Assembly (NCBI RefSeq): GCF_004339575.1
Contig: NZ_SMFV01000004.1
Span: 1-64,000, forward strand
Direction: 5' to 3'
Length of the DNA stretch: 64,000 bases
Source: Phorcysia thermohydrogeniphila
GTDB lineage: Bacteria; Aquificota; Aquificia; Desulfurobacteriales; Desulfurobacteriaceae
The stretch's first letter is position 1; each line of letters begins with the position of its first letter. A program made the position numbers and the translations under genes. Below are positions 54,237 to 63,817 of this stretch, piece by piece. Below the pieces are notes generated by a model. The model was given only the letters and a program-made list of their open reading frames with translations, ran no database searches and was not told the origin of the DNA.

Positions 54237-56157
54237 CTCTCAGCGCCTCCTCAAGCCTTGCGTCAGAGTATACCGTTTTAGCAAGTCGGGAGATAGTGTC
54301 CCTACATCCCTTGAGTTTTTCTATAACCTCCGAAACTTCGCTTACCTTTCCAAGCCGAACTCCTGAGATTACCAAGATACTCCCTGTATAGCAATCAAGG
54401 TAACCGCCATCAACGAGCTCTCGGCTTATACTGTAAGCTTGGCCGTACCGCTCCTCCGCCACTGCTTTTTCCATAAGAACGCTAAGGGCAGCTTTGACAA
54501 CAGGAACAGAACCGTAAGCTTTCCTTAGCATCTCTCTGTTCCTGTCAAAGACTCTGAAACTCTCATCAAGTTTACCATTTTTAACAAGATAGTAAATGAA
54601 AATGGCAGGTACCTCTGGGTCTTTTTCCTTAGCACAAGAATTTTTAAGTATTTTTAAATTGGACGGAACACTCCTTTCAAGGAAAATACCGAGCTTAAAG
54701 AGGAGTTTTTGGTAACCACAGAGTTTCTTATTTCTGACTTTCTTAAGGACATTATAGGCATCAAGGAAGTCTTTATTATCGTACAAGGCTTGAGCCATAA
54801 GAATCATATCATTATCGGAGTTCCACTTTTTAACCATAAACCTGAGAAGGTCTATTCTCAAACGGCGCATATTGCAACTTTTCAGAGCCCCAGCCACCTT
54901 TAAAAGAACTTCTCTTGTGAAAATTTCCTTAAAGAAACGCGTGTTTGAGCGGTAGAGCTTGCAGAGTTTATCAGACGGAAGCCTTAAAAGGTAAGGTGTC
55001 CAAAGTAACCTCAGGAATTCCCTTTGCTCGTACTTTACCTGCTCGGGGAAAACGAGGGATACTTCCCAGAGAAGCCTTTCAAAAGTGCTTTTGGGTGCAC
55101 CGATGTCAAATATGAGGTAGCCAAGGTCTGCCAAAGCGTATATACCGACGTAAGTCGTTCTGTAGTTAACGAGTAGATGGGCGATGTACTTTATAGAGTC
55201 CTTAAAAGCCTCGTCTTCTGTAAGGGTAGTCCTATACTTGATTTCTGGGTCCCTCATCATGGGAATTATCTTTAACCTTGCTACCTCTGCTTCCTGAGAC
55301 TTTGGCGCATCCCTGATTACGGAGTAGTAGTAGACAAAAGCCAGTTTTTTGTTACCTTTTCGGAGCTCTATATCCCCCAGTCTCAGAATGGACTTTCTTA
55401 TAACTTCCTTACTCCTTGTAAGGCTTACTATTCTCCTAAGAAGCTGTTCTGCAAGGGTCAGATTACCTACCCTGTAGATGTTCTCTGCCACCAAGAAGTA
55501 GTACTCAGGGTTATCTATCAGGTAGTTCTCATATTTGCGGTAGACTTTTAAGAAGTGAGGGAGAGCCTTTCTGTAATCACCGCGACTAAAAAGCATAAGC
55601 CCCCTTACAAACTCAACTTCCCTCTCCTCCTCAGGCGATAATTTCGCAGTGCTTATCAGTATGTAGTACTCCTCAACAACGTCAGGCCTCCTAACCCAAA
55701 CTGCCGTTCTGATTATTCCAACGGTGGTTTTTATCCTTTCCTTCTCTGTCTTAGCTTTCAGGAAGGCTACCCTGTAGATAGCCAAGGACTGCTCGTAGAA
55801 ACCTAAGCTCTCGTAAATCCTTGCTTTCATGTAGTAGTAGTCCCAAGGGAGCTCCCTATCCCCCATAGCTATAAAGTAGAGCTGTAAATAGTTAAGCGCC
55901 TGCCATAAGTACTGTTTTTTTCCAATCTTTTTGCCTATAGCGAAATAGGTTCGCGAGAGCATTAAAAGAGTATCTCTATAGTAAGGAGAATCCGGTTTTA
56001 ACAGCCGAAAGAAATACTCAAGAGCCGTAGAGTAGGAGCCTATACTGTACTGTCTAACTCCTTTTTCAAAGGTTTTCTTGTCCTTATCAACTTCAAAGGC
56101 ATGTGAGGTAGAAGAAAGTATGAAAAGACACAGAATAAAAATCCTAAGCAGCCACAT
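54220..56157 (-). CDS. Large secreted TPR-rich protein of the flagellar operon, function unknown
   Basis: I do not recognise this 645-residue protein. It has a signal peptide (WLLRIFILCLFILSSTSHA) and then helical repeats of TPR type across nearly all of its length, for example FEKGVRQYSIGSYSTALEYF and QALNYLQLYFIAMGDREL, ending ...ALRGGRTF. The product should be in the periplasm or anchored by its N-terminus. It lies between fliK and flgB and is coupled to flgB. A motor-disk, rod or peptidoglycan-associated role is possible but not shown. Confidence 0.75.
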   Translation of the reverse strand: MWLLRIFILCLFILSSTSHAFEVDKDKKTFEKGVRQYSIGSYSTALEYFFRLLKPDSPYYRDTLLMLSRTYFAIGKKIGKKQYLWQALNYLQLYFIAMGDRELPWDYYYMKARIYESLGFYEQSLAIYRVAFLKAKTEKERIKTTVGIIRTAVWVRRPDVVEEYYILISTAKLSPEEEREVEFVRGLMLFSRGDYRKALPHFLKVYRKYENYLIDNPEYYFLVAENIYRVGNLTLAEQLLRRIVSLTRSKEVIRKSILRLGDIELRKGNKKLAFVYYYSVIRDAPKSQEAEVARLKIIPMMRDPEIKYRTTLTEDEAFKDSIKYIAHLLVNYRTTYVGIYALADLGYLIFDIGAPKSTFERLLWEVSLVFPEQVKYEQREFLRLLWTPYLLRLPSDKLCKLYRSNTRFFKEIFTREVLLKVAGALKSCNMRRLRIDLLRFMVKKWNSDNDMILMAQALYDNKDFLDAYNVLKKVRNKKLCGYQKLLFKLGIFLERSVPSNLKILKNSCAKEKDPEVPAIFIYYLVKNGKLDESFRVFDRNREMLRKAYGSVPVVKAALSVLMEKAVAEERYGQAYSISRELVDGGYLDCYTGSILVISGVRLGKVSEVSEVIEKLKGCRDTISRLAKTVYSDARLEEALRGGRTF

Positions 56158-56159
56158 TT

Positions 56160-57692
56160 TTAGACTCTTAGCTCTAAGGATACCTCTTCTTTTTTCACGC
56201 TTGAACTGTAAACCGTTTTCCCCTTTACCTTAAGCTGAATCCTCCCGAAAGCTATCCCGCTTGACCTTATAACAGACTCTATTTCCTCTATCAGCGAAGG
56301 AGTTACTCCCTGCTCGTTGAGGAAGTTAATACTTAAGCTTAGAGCATTCCGAGTAAAGCCTGCCCTAAATGAAAAGTTCTTTAAATCAAGGGAGAAAGTG
56401 TAAGCTGGAAACTGCTTCTGAATGTTCTGACGGCCAGATTCTTGATGGAAGTTATCGCTACCCTCGTGGCTATCGCTACTTTGCTCAAATCCCCAGTAAG
56501 TTAACTGCAATCTACCGGTTTCTGCTGTAGCTGGTCTGGAAGAAACATTTTCCCCTTTTGCGATTTCATGCCGTACCTCTCCGTTAGAAGGTAACGGCAC
56601 ATCATCCACAGAGTGAATGCTGTGGGGAGCTCCATCCCCAACACCCTGAAGCTGTGAAACTCCCTGAAAATCTCTCCTACTTTCACTTAACAAAATGTCA
56701 TGTTTTTTCTCCTTACGAACTACACCCTCTTTGCTCTGATGGAGCTCTACACCTGCTACAGACTTAGACTTTGAAACTCCATTAGGAAGATGCTTTGGAG
56801 ACTCCTCTTTCTTTGAAACCGAAAGGACTTTAGTTGCAGTTATGATTTCTTCAGACTTAGTGAGAGTAGACCTTCCTGCTTCCTCATTAACAAGTAAACT
56901 ACCCTGAAAGCTAAGAGAAGGCAGGCTATCATTAGCTATAGTTAGTAAACCAGCATCAGTTTCTCTCTCTCCAGAAGAACTAACGTTTAAACCGGAGAAC
57001 TCCCCCTCAACATAGGAAGGGTGTAAAGATGCTAATCTTTCTCCTTTTTGCTCAAAGGTGGTTAAAGATTCCCGAGTTTTTACCGAATCAGGAGCTCTCT
57101 CGCCACTAATCTGCAAGGAACTCTCTTTAGAGTTAGGAACTTTCCCACTGACAGGGTAACTACCTCCCAATAGTTCAGATTGAAGGTGTTCCTTCTTTCC
57201 TGCAGACTCCTTCTTTACACTGTCAGCAGAAGGGAAACCTATTTGATTGATGTTCTTCCCTTTACGGTAATGGGATACGCTGACTGAAAGAGTTTCCTCT
57301 TTCTGAAAGGTGCTTTTTTTACCCTTCAAAGCAACTTTAACATCTTTTCTTAAAGAGGGAGTTCTAAGCAAACTACCCTTTACTTCTTTATGGTGTAGAG
57401 CTGTTTTTGTTCGTTGTGAGAAAACGAGCTTTTCAGTACCTTTAAGATTAAAAGGTTCCTCTTTGGAGCTCCCAGTTAAACGAGCTGACTGCTCAGTAAC
57501 GCTAAGCTGTTTTTTCTCCGCAAGATTTCTATTCCCGGTAGGTAAAGCTACATGTGGAGTTTGCCCTTGAAGAATAGTATCAAAAAGTAATGAGAAACCT
57601 TCCTTCCCTACGGGTCTTTTCCTCTCCTTCCCAGCCAAGGAAGAGCCTGAACTCTTACCTTCCAAAGCAGATAGTAAGTCTAATAAAAACAT
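56160..57692 (-). CDS. fliK: Flagellar hook-length control protein FliK-like
   Basis: The 510-residue protein has a long Ser/Lys/Glu-rich, low-complexity N-terminal ruler-like part and a compact C-terminal domain (about 430-510: SLDLKNFSFRAGFTRNALSL, INFLNEQGVTPSLIEEIESV, FGRIQLKVKGKTVYSSSV), as expected for the Flg_hook domain that contacts FlhB. Sequence conservation is weak; position and layout support the call. fliA lies 39 bases upstream. Confidence 0.78.
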   Translation of the reverse strand: MFLLDLLSALEGKSSGSSLAGKERKRPVGKEGFSLLFDTILQGQTPHVALPTGNRNLAEKKQLSVTEQSARLTGSSKEEPFNLKGTEKLVFSQRTKTALHHKEVKGSLLRTPSLRKDVKVALKGKKSTFQKEETLSVSVSHYRKGKNINQIGFPSADSVKKESAGKKEHLQSELLGGSYPVSGKVPNSKESSLQISGERAPDSVKTRESLTTFEQKGERLASLHPSYVEGEFSGLNVSSSGERETDAGLLTIANDSLPSLSFQGSLLVNEEAGRSTLTKSEEIITATKVLSVSKKEESPKHLPNGVSKSKSVAGVELHQSKEGVVRKEKKHDILLSESRRDFQGVSQLQGVGDGAPHSIHSVDDVPLPSNGEVRHEIAKGENVSSRPATAETGRLQLTYWGFEQSSDSHEGSDNFHQESGRQNIQKQFPAYTFSLDLKNFSFRAGFTRNALSLSINFLNEQGVTPSLIEEIESVIRSSGIAFGRIQLKVKGKTVYSSSVKKEEVSLELRV

Positions 57693-57731
57693 TCCATCCC
57701 CTTTCTAACCTCTAGATGAACCTGTTTTCAA

Positions 57732-58343
57732 TTATACTGAATCGGAAATAAGACTCTTCAGCCTCTTGATGGCAGAAGCTTTGAGCTGAGAAACCCTAGA
57801 AACCGAAACTCCCAGAATCTCTGAGATTGACCTTAAGTCAAGCTCCTCAACAAAAATAAGCTGCAGGACAAGCTGTTCTTTTTCGGGAAGTTTAGAAATA
57901 GCCTCGGCCAGCTTTTGGCGGAGCTCCGCTAATATTACTTCCTCTTCCGGCGACCTGTCAGAGGAGGAGAGAATATCCTTTACAGTAAACCTGTCAGAGT
58001 CTGCAAACAGTTTCTCCTCAAGACTAACGAAGGCTGCTATTTCTTCCTTTAGAGCGTCAAGCTCTCCGCTTTTAACCTTTTCTCTAACGTTCCTTGGCAG
58101 GAAGTCAAGCTTCCTCAGGTAATCTAATATCTCGCCTCTAATCTTTATGTAAGCGTATGTTGAGAACTTAGCCTTATTCTCATCGTACCTATCTATAGCC
58201 TTGATGAGACCAATAACACCAGTGTTTACCAGCTCCTCAAACTCAACGGCACCTTCCGGAATCCTCTTGTAGATCTTACTGGCAACCTTTTTAACCAGTG
58301 GTAAGTGCTCAAGGACCAGCTCTTTTCTTGTTTTTGTGTACAT
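57732..58343 (-). CDS. fliA: Flagellar sigma factor FliA (sigma-28)
   Basis: The 203-residue protein has sigma regions 2 (VKKVASKIYKRIPEGAVEFE, NTGVIGLIKAIDRYDENKAK, FSTYAYIKIRGEILDYLRKL), 3 and 4 (LPEKEQLVLQLIFVEELDLR, ISEILGVSVSRVSQLKASAI). The SxxAxxxIRGxxxDxLR form marks the FliA/SigD class. It is slightly shorter than E. coli FliA (239). Its start follows flhG with no gap. Confidence 0.93.
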   Translation of the reverse strand: MYTKTRKELVLEHLPLVKKVASKIYKRIPEGAVEFEELVNTGVIGLIKAIDRYDENKAKFSTYAYIKIRGEILDYLRKLDFLPRNVREKVKSGELDALKEEIAAFVSLEEKLFADSDRFTVKDILSSSDRSPEEEVILAELRQKLAEAISKLPEKEQLVLQLIFVEELDLRSISEILGVSVSRVSQLKASAIKRLKSLISDSV

Positions 58344-59201
58344 CTACACTCCTTCCCTAAGGATACGGAGAAGTCTCGCAATAAAACCCTCTTTCTCCTC
58401 TGGAAGAGCTTCACCCGTTTCAAGCTGGGCTATCTTCCTGATTTCAACAGAATAAGGGTCTGACGGGTAGTCTTTCACAACAAGAGCTTTTCCCCTAAGG
58501 CTTCTTGCTACGTTCCTTGAACGGGGCAGAACTCCTGCAAGCTTTAAGGAGATACCTAAGAAGTTCTTAGCAGAGAACTGGAGCCTTTCAAAGGTCTCAA
58601 ATCCTTCAGAGCGTGTCTGACACATATTCACAACAACCTTAAAGCTACTGTAACCGTAGAGCTTGTAGAGGGATTTTATAAAAGCGTATGCGTCGGTAAG
58701 GGCTGTAGGCTCAGGCGTCGTTATAATGTAGGTCGTTGTAGCTACCCGAGAGAAACCTATCGTGTGACGGTTAAGTCCGGCCGAGTTATCTATTAGAACG
58801 TAGTCGTACTCTGAAATTACCTCCTCAAGCTGGAGAAAGAGGTTGGCAGTATCGGCCGATTCAAGGTCGTCTATGGAATCTATACCGGAAAACCCTAGAA
58901 CGACATCAAAGTTGTAAACAGGCTGTATCACTTCCCTAATGTGAGCTCCTTCAAGCACAGCTTTAAGGTTCTTATTAGGCTCAAGTCCCAAGAGAATGTG
59001 AACGTTACCAAGTCCTATGTCACAGTCAAGTAAAAGAACCTTCTTGTCAAACAGGTTCGCAAGAACGTAGGCCATAGATACAGAAACGCCTGTTTTTCCT
59101 ACCCCTCCTTTTCCACTGGCAAAAGAAAGGACCTTAGCCTTGCCGGATAGGTTCTCCTTGCTCTTTATTAGCCTTAACAGATTTTCTGCCTGAGAACTCA
59201 T
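58344..59201 (-). CDS. flhG: Flagellar number regulator FlhG (MinD-like ATPase)
   Basis: The 285-residue ATPase has the deviant Walker A SFASGKGGVGKTGVSVSMAY (about 26-45), LLLDCDIGLGNVHILLGLEP and the switch-like DYVLIDNSAGLNRHTIGFSR. An N-terminal DQAxxLR-type helix (SSQAENLLRLIKSKENLSGK) activates FlhF in the family. It directly follows flhF. It controls number and place of flagella. Confidence 0.94.
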   Translation of the reverse strand: MSSQAENLLRLIKSKENLSGKAKVLSFASGKGGVGKTGVSVSMAYVLANLFDKKVLLLDCDIGLGNVHILLGLEPNKNLKAVLEGAHIREVIQPVYNFDVVLGFSGIDSIDDLESADTANLFLQLEEVISEYDYVLIDNSAGLNRHTIGFSRVATTTYIITTPEPTALTDAYAFIKSLYKLYGYSSFKVVVNMCQTRSEGFETFERLQFSAKNFLGISLKLAGVLPRSRNVARSLRGKALVVKDYPSDPYSVEIRKIAQLETGEALPEEKEGFIARLLRILREGV

Positions 59202-60338
59202 CTACTTCCCTAAAAGGTAATCTGCCATAGTTTCAGGTGTTAATAGTTTAATGTCTTCTGGAACCCTTTGACCGGTACTTATGTAAGAAACCGGGAGCTC
59301 CGTCAAGATTGGTAGATTAAGAAGAATTCCCGGCCGAGAAGTTTCATCAACCTTGGTGAAAAAGAGGGAACTTATAGGGAAAAAGGTGCGATACCTATTG
59401 ACCACCTCCACAGCCTCGTGAGTTTGATAGTTGCAGCTCACAAGTAGCACCACCTTCATTGGAATATTGGCACCTGAGAGTATGGCCTTTATTTCTCCAA
59501 GACGGAAATAATCGTAGTGACTTCTGCCAACGGTATCTATCAGCACAACGTCTAAGTTCTCCACCTTCTCAAGGGTCTCTTTCAGCTTTTTGGGGTCGGT
59601 AACTACAAAGAAGGGAATGTTCAGTATAGAAGCATACGTCCTTGCCTGCTGAACCGCCCCAACCTTAAAGGTGTCAGTAGTTATAACGCCAACTTTTAGC
59701 TCCTTCTCTATGACAAGCTTAGAAGCAATCTTAAACAGGTTGGTTGTCTTCCCGACCCCGGTAGGACCGACAAAAGCAAACACGGCCTTTTCGCCCGGCG
59801 TTACTTCAAACTCACCGGTAAAGTTCACCTTTGCGCTAATACCTTTTATTAAGGCTTCCCTGAAAGTAGTGGTGTTTAAATCAAGCTTCTCGGTCTCTAT
59901 ATCAAGCCCACAGGCTTCCCTTACAACCTCTTCGGCTATCTCCGGCTTTACTCCTTTAGCAACAAGGGTCTGTATTAGCTCAACTGCATCTCCGGTAAAT
60001 TCTGTGAAAACCTTACTATCACAGGCAACTTCAGGAGAAGGGACATGCTCTGGCACAGGAGGCAAAGGGGTAGGAGAAGAGGAAGGAGTCTTCATGAATT
60101 CTTCAAGCATCTCTTTAAGCTCTGCTATCTCCTCTTTAAGTTCCAAAACCTTCGGGGATTCCTCCTCCTCTTTCTTAGGGGCAACAAAAAGTCTGTAATA
60201 CTTCTTCTTGAAGAAGGGAAAGATGCTCCTCTTTTTCTCCACCTCGTAGTAGAGGATGTCTAAATTCTGACCGAGCTCCCTCTTTGCCTTCTCTATGAGG
60301 AGCTCCAAATCCTCTCCTTCAAACACCTTTACAGTCAT
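59202..60338 (-). CDS. flhF: Flagellar placement GTPase FlhF
   Basis: The 378-residue SRP-type GTPase begins with a basic B domain, then N and G domains: FAFVGPTGVGKTTNLFKIAS in its P-loop region (about 187-200), TTDTFKVGAVQQARTYASIL, LIDTVGRSHYD and FFTKVDETSRPG. It recruits early basal-body parts to the pole in polar flagellates, so the cell is probably polar-flagellate. Its ATG overlaps the flhA stop by 4 bases. Confidence 0.95.
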   Translation of the reverse strand: MTVKVFEGEDLELLIEKAKRELGQNLDILYYEVEKKRSIFPFFKKKYYRLFVAPKKEEEESPKVLELKEEIAELKEMLEEFMKTPSSSPTPLPPVPEHVPSPEVACDSKVFTEFTGDAVELIQTLVAKGVKPEIAEEVVREACGLDIETEKLDLNTTTFREALIKGISAKVNFTGEFEVTPGEKAVFAFVGPTGVGKTTNLFKIASKLVIEKELKVGVITTDTFKVGAVQQARTYASILNIPFFVVTDPKKLKETLEKVENLDVVLIDTVGRSHYDYFRLGEIKAILSGANIPMKVVLLVSCNYQTHEAVEVVNRYRTFFPISSLFFTKVDETSRPGILLNLPILTELPVSYISTGQRVPEDIKLLTPETMADYLLGK

Positions 60339-62419
60339 CTTCCTTTAACCGTCCCAACTATGTTTACCTTAGCTCCCGGCTCAATCTCGGTGTAAGAGAG
60401 AACCGCTACAGATGGCAAATAGGGCTCTATTATCCTTTTAACAAACCGCCTTACCGCGGGCGACGTTATTAAAACAGGCGTAACCTGATTTATTATAAAT
60501 TTTTCAAGGCTCTGACTGATACTCCTTACAAGGTTCTGGACAAAAACTGGGTCAAGGGGAGGGAGAAAACCTCCGTTCTCTTTTACCTTTTCCATTATGT
60601 ACTCCTCAGTAGAAGGGTCAAGGGAAAGGGCAATGATGGTTCCATTCCTCGCGTACATGTTGGTTATTAAGCGTGAGAGGGCTTGACGGGCAAACTCTGT
60701 AAGGAGGTCAGGGTCTCTCGTCCTATCAATGTTATCGGAGACGGCCTCTATAATCGTAAGGAGGTCCTTTACAGGTATACCTTCTTTAAGTAGTCCCTGA
60801 ACAACCTTTGTCAAAATGCCTAAGGGTACCTGTTCCGGAACAATCTCTTTTACGACCGGGTACTTCTTTGAAAGGTTATCTACAAGGCGCTTTACATCAG
60901 CTCTTCCAACAATTTCGTGGGCGTGCTTCTTGATAACCTCCGAAAGGTGAGTGACTATAACAGTAGGAACATCAACCACCGTATAGCCAAGTAGCTTAGC
61001 CCTATCCCTGTTTTCTTCATCCACCCAGTAAGCTGTAAGGCCAAAGGCAGGCTCTTTCGTTGGAATTCCATTTACCTTTCCTTTAACACCACCTGTATCA
61101 ATGGCAAGGTACTTACCGGGGACAACCTCTCCTCTTGCAATCTCAACGTCTTTTAGGAGAATCCTGTACTCACCGGGCTTTAGCTCAAGGTTATCCTTAA
61201 GGTGAACAAGCGGAATGATAATTCCAAGTTCCTTCGCAAGCTGCTTTCTCAGGCTTTTTATCTTCTTCACTATCTCGCCGTTCTGGGACTCATCAACGTA
61301 AGGGATTAAAGAGTAGCCAATCTCAAGTGTAAGAGGCTCCGGCTGAACGACTATGTCCTCCGGCTTTTCCTCCTGTTTCTCTGCCTGCTTTAGGAGCTCC
61401 TTTGCCTTCTTCTCCGCCTCCTCTATCTCTTTTTGTTTTGCCGACTGGTAAACCATGTAGGCAATGCCGGCTATAAGGGCTGACAGGAGAGCAAAGGGAA
61501 GAGTTGGCATTCCGGGAACAATGCCGATAACGGCGAGAGCTCCAGAAGCCATAAAGAGAGCCTTGTAGTAACCGGTAAGCTGTTTGAATATCTCCCGTCC
61601 AAGGTCTGTCTCGGCGGCCGCCCTAGTAACCATCAATCCTGCGGCAGTAGAAGTAATAAGGGAAGGAATCTGTGAAACTAAACCATCACCAACCGTAAGG
61701 AGAGTAAACGTCTTTGCAGCGTCGGCAAATCCCATGTTATGCTGGAAAACACCGATTGCGAGGCCACCGAGGATGTTTATGAGGGTTATGATTATTCCAG
61801 CTATTGCATCGCCCCTTATGAACTTAGAAGCACCGTCCATAGCTCCGTAAAAGTCCGCCTCACGGGCAATCTCCTCCCTTCTCCTCCTTGCCTCCTTCTC
61901 GTCTATTAAACCTGCGTTAAGGTCAGCGTCTATACTCATCTGCTTTCCCGGCATAGCGTCAAGGGTAAACCTTGCGGCAACCTCTGAAATCCTTTCCGTT
62001 CCTTTCGTGATGACGATGTAGTTGATAACGACCAGTATCAGGAAAACGACAATTCCTACAACGTAGTTACCACCGACAACGAACTTTCCAAAGGCTTTTA
62101 TAACGCTACCGGCAGCGTCGGGTCCCTCGTGACCGTGAAGAAGAATTCTCCTCGTCGTCGCCACGTTAAGGGAAAGGCGAAAGAGAGTAGCAAGGAGGAG
62201 GAGAGAGGGAAAGGAGGAGAGCTCTAAGGGATGGTTGATGTATACAGTTGCCATTAGAATCACTAAGGAGAAAGTGATGCTTGTAGTTAGGAGAACGTCA
62301 AGGAAAAAAGGAGGGATAGGAAGTATCATAGAAGCTAAAATGGCAAGAATGAGAACGACAAATATTATGTCCGAGTAGCGATAAAACTTGCTGTAGTAAA
62401 GACTTACCGTCTCCCTCAT
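60335..62419 (-). CDS. flhA: Flagellar export gate protein FlhA
   Basis: The 694-residue FlhA has eight or so N-terminal membrane spans with FPSLLLLATLFRLSLNVATT and the FHIPEP-like cytoplasmic loop ARFTLDAMPGKQMSIDADLN, GLIDEKEARRRREEIARE and DFYGAMDGASKFIRGDAIAG. The C-terminal domain docks chaperone-substrate complexes. It overlaps the FlgJ-like gene and flhF by 4 bases each. Confidence 0.97.
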   Translation of the reverse strand: MRETVSLYYSKFYRYSDIIFVVLILAILASMILPIPPFFLDVLLTTSITFSLVILMATVYINHPLELSSFPSLLLLATLFRLSLNVATTRRILLHGHEGPDAAGSVIKAFGKFVVGGNYVVGIVVFLILVVINYIVITKGTERISEVAARFTLDAMPGKQMSIDADLNAGLIDEKEARRRREEIAREADFYGAMDGASKFIRGDAIAGIIITLINILGGLAIGVFQHNMGFADAAKTFTLLTVGDGLVSQIPSLITSTAAGLMVTRAAAETDLGREIFKQLTGYYKALFMASGALAVIGIVPGMPTLPFALLSALIAGIAYMVYQSAKQKEIEEAEKKAKELLKQAEKQEEKPEDIVVQPEPLTLEIGYSLIPYVDESQNGEIVKKIKSLRKQLAKELGIIIPLVHLKDNLELKPGEYRILLKDVEIARGEVVPGKYLAIDTGGVKGKVNGIPTKEPAFGLTAYWVDEENRDRAKLLGYTVVDVPTVIVTHLSEVIKKHAHEIVGRADVKRLVDNLSKKYPVVKEIVPEQVPLGILTKVVQGLLKEGIPVKDLLTIIEAVSDNIDRTRDPDLLTEFARQALSRLITNMYARNGTIIALSLDPSTEEYIMEKVKENGGFLPPLDPVFVQNLVRSISQSLEKFIINQVTPVLITSPAVRRFVKRIIEPYLPSVAVLSYTEIEPGAKVNIVGTVKGR

Positions 62420-62706
62420 TTGGATTCCTTTGAAAACTGTGAGTAGCTTGCTATAGCCTTTTCAAATAGAATCTCAAACTTAAGAGGGTCTGTCTGGGAA
62501 GCTACCTCTGCCATCTCCATATCAAGTAGGTCATAGTAGAACTTAGAAGAAAAAGAGCTAAAGAGTCCTTCAGGAATAGACTTGCGGGCTTCTTTCAGGA
62601 AAATTCTAAAGAGGTACGCCTCAAACTCCTTTATAGCCTCTTTGGGCTCTTTTATCTGCTGGATAGAAACTATATCCCAGTAGGCTTTTCCTATTTTCTC
62701 AACCAT
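62416..62706 (-). CDS. flgJ: Rod-binding protein, FlgJ N-domain-like
   Basis: The 96-residue protein contains AIKEFEAYLFRIFLKEARKS and FSSKFYYDLLDMEMAEVASQ, similar to the rod-binding N-terminal half of FlgJ (EFEaxFlxxLLKxMR...yxdMxdxQLa). No muramidase domain is present, so, as in many lineages, it is a stand-alone rod cap. It follows flgI by 9 bases, the standard FlgJ position. Confidence 0.78.
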   Translation of the reverse strand: MVEKIGKAYWDIVSIQQIKEPKEAIKEFEAYLFRIFLKEARKSIPEGLFSSFSSKFYYDLLDMEMAEVASQTDPLKFEILFEKAIASYSQFSKESK

Positions 62707-62715
62707 TTAAATCCC

Positions 62716-63807
62716 TCACATGACAATAACTTTTGCGTGAAGTTTCCCCGCAGCCTTTATAGCCTGTATTATGGCAATTAAATCTCCGGGAGAAACGCCG
62801 AGCTCGTTAAGAGCTTTCACTAAATCCCGCAGAGAAGGGGACTCTATGGCAAATATCCTCCCGTGCTCCTCCCTAACGGTAGTCGTAACTTTCTCCGTAG
62901 TTACAGTTTTACCCCCAGAAAGAGGGGGAGGCTGCGAAACGACAGGAGTTTTAGTAACAGAAACGTATATGTTCCCGTGGGAAACGTAGACGGGCGGGTC
63001 AATCTTTATGTCTCCGCTCATAATAACCGTTCCCGTCCTTTCGTAGATAACTATTGTCGGCTCCGGATTCGTCTCAACGGTAAGGTTCAAAACTTCCGAT
63101 ATGAAGCTGACTTTATCAACACCGGGAGGGTACTTAACTTCTACAGTTGCTGAGTCCTTAGCCTTTGCAACATCTATTCCACAGTGTTTATTGATAGCAA
63201 AAGCTATAGCGTTAGCCAAGGAAAAGTCAGGATGTTTCAAGGTGAGAATAAGGTTCTTGACGTTATCAAGCTCAAAAGGCAAGTCTCTCTCAACTATTCC
63301 TCCGCCGGGAATAATACCTGTAGTAGCAAAGTTCTTCTTTACTTTACCTCCCTTGTTTGACTCGCTGTAACCGCCGCCCGTTGAGACAGGCCCCTGAGCA
63401 AAGGCGTAAATTTTCCCGTCGGGCCCCATAAGGGGAGTCCTTATTAAAACACCTCCCTGAAGGCTCTTAGCGTCTCCTAAGGAGGCAACCTCAACGTCAA
63501 AGGTCATACCAGCCTTAGCAAAAGGAGGTAGCTTGGCCGTAACTATTACAGCCGCGGCGTTCTTCGTCTTTACAGCCTTAGGGTCAACGTAGATTCCCAT
63601 CTTCCTGAGCATATTCGCTATACTCTGAAGGGTAAAGACGCTCGTCGTTCCGTCACCGGTTCCGTCAAGCCCAACGACTATACCGTAACCTGTAAGGTAG
63701 TTAGGCCTAACGCCAACAATGTTAACTTCAGTCCCTATCTTTACTTCCGCAGCGATAGCAATTAGAGGAGATAGTAGAGTTAAGAGGAATAAAAAGAACC
63801 TATTCAA
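62716..63807 (-). CDS. flgI: Flagellar P-ring protein FlgI
   Basis: The 363-residue P-ring subunit has a signal peptide (RFFLFLLTLLSPLIAIAAEV) and family blocks RPNYLTGYGIVVGLDGTGDG, NAAAVIVTAKLPPFAKAGMT, GDAKSLQGGVLIRTPLMGPD and, near the end, LVKALNELGVSPGDLIAIIQ. The start is TTG at 63807 behind ggaggaga. Its presence with FlgH shows a peptidoglycan-and-outer-membrane flagellum. Confidence 0.96.
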   Translation of the reverse strand: MNRFFLFLLTLLSPLIAIAAEVKIGTEVNIVGVRPNYLTGYGIVVGLDGTGDGTTSVFTLQSIANMLRKMGIYVDPKAVKTKNAAAVIVTAKLPPFAKAGMTFDVEVASLGDAKSLQGGVLIRTPLMGPDGKIYAFAQGPVSTGGGYSESNKGGKVKKNFATTGIIPGGGIVERDLPFELDNVKNLILTLKHPDFSLANAIAFAINKHCGIDVAKAKDSATVEVKYPPGVDKVSFISEVLNLTVETNPEPTIVIYERTGTVIMSGDIKIDPPVYVSHGNIYVSVTKTPVVSQPPPLSGGKTVTTEKVTTTVREEHGRIFAIESPSLRDLVKALNELGVSPGDLIAIIQAIKAAGKLHAKVIVM

Positions 63808-63817
63808 GTCTCCTCCC

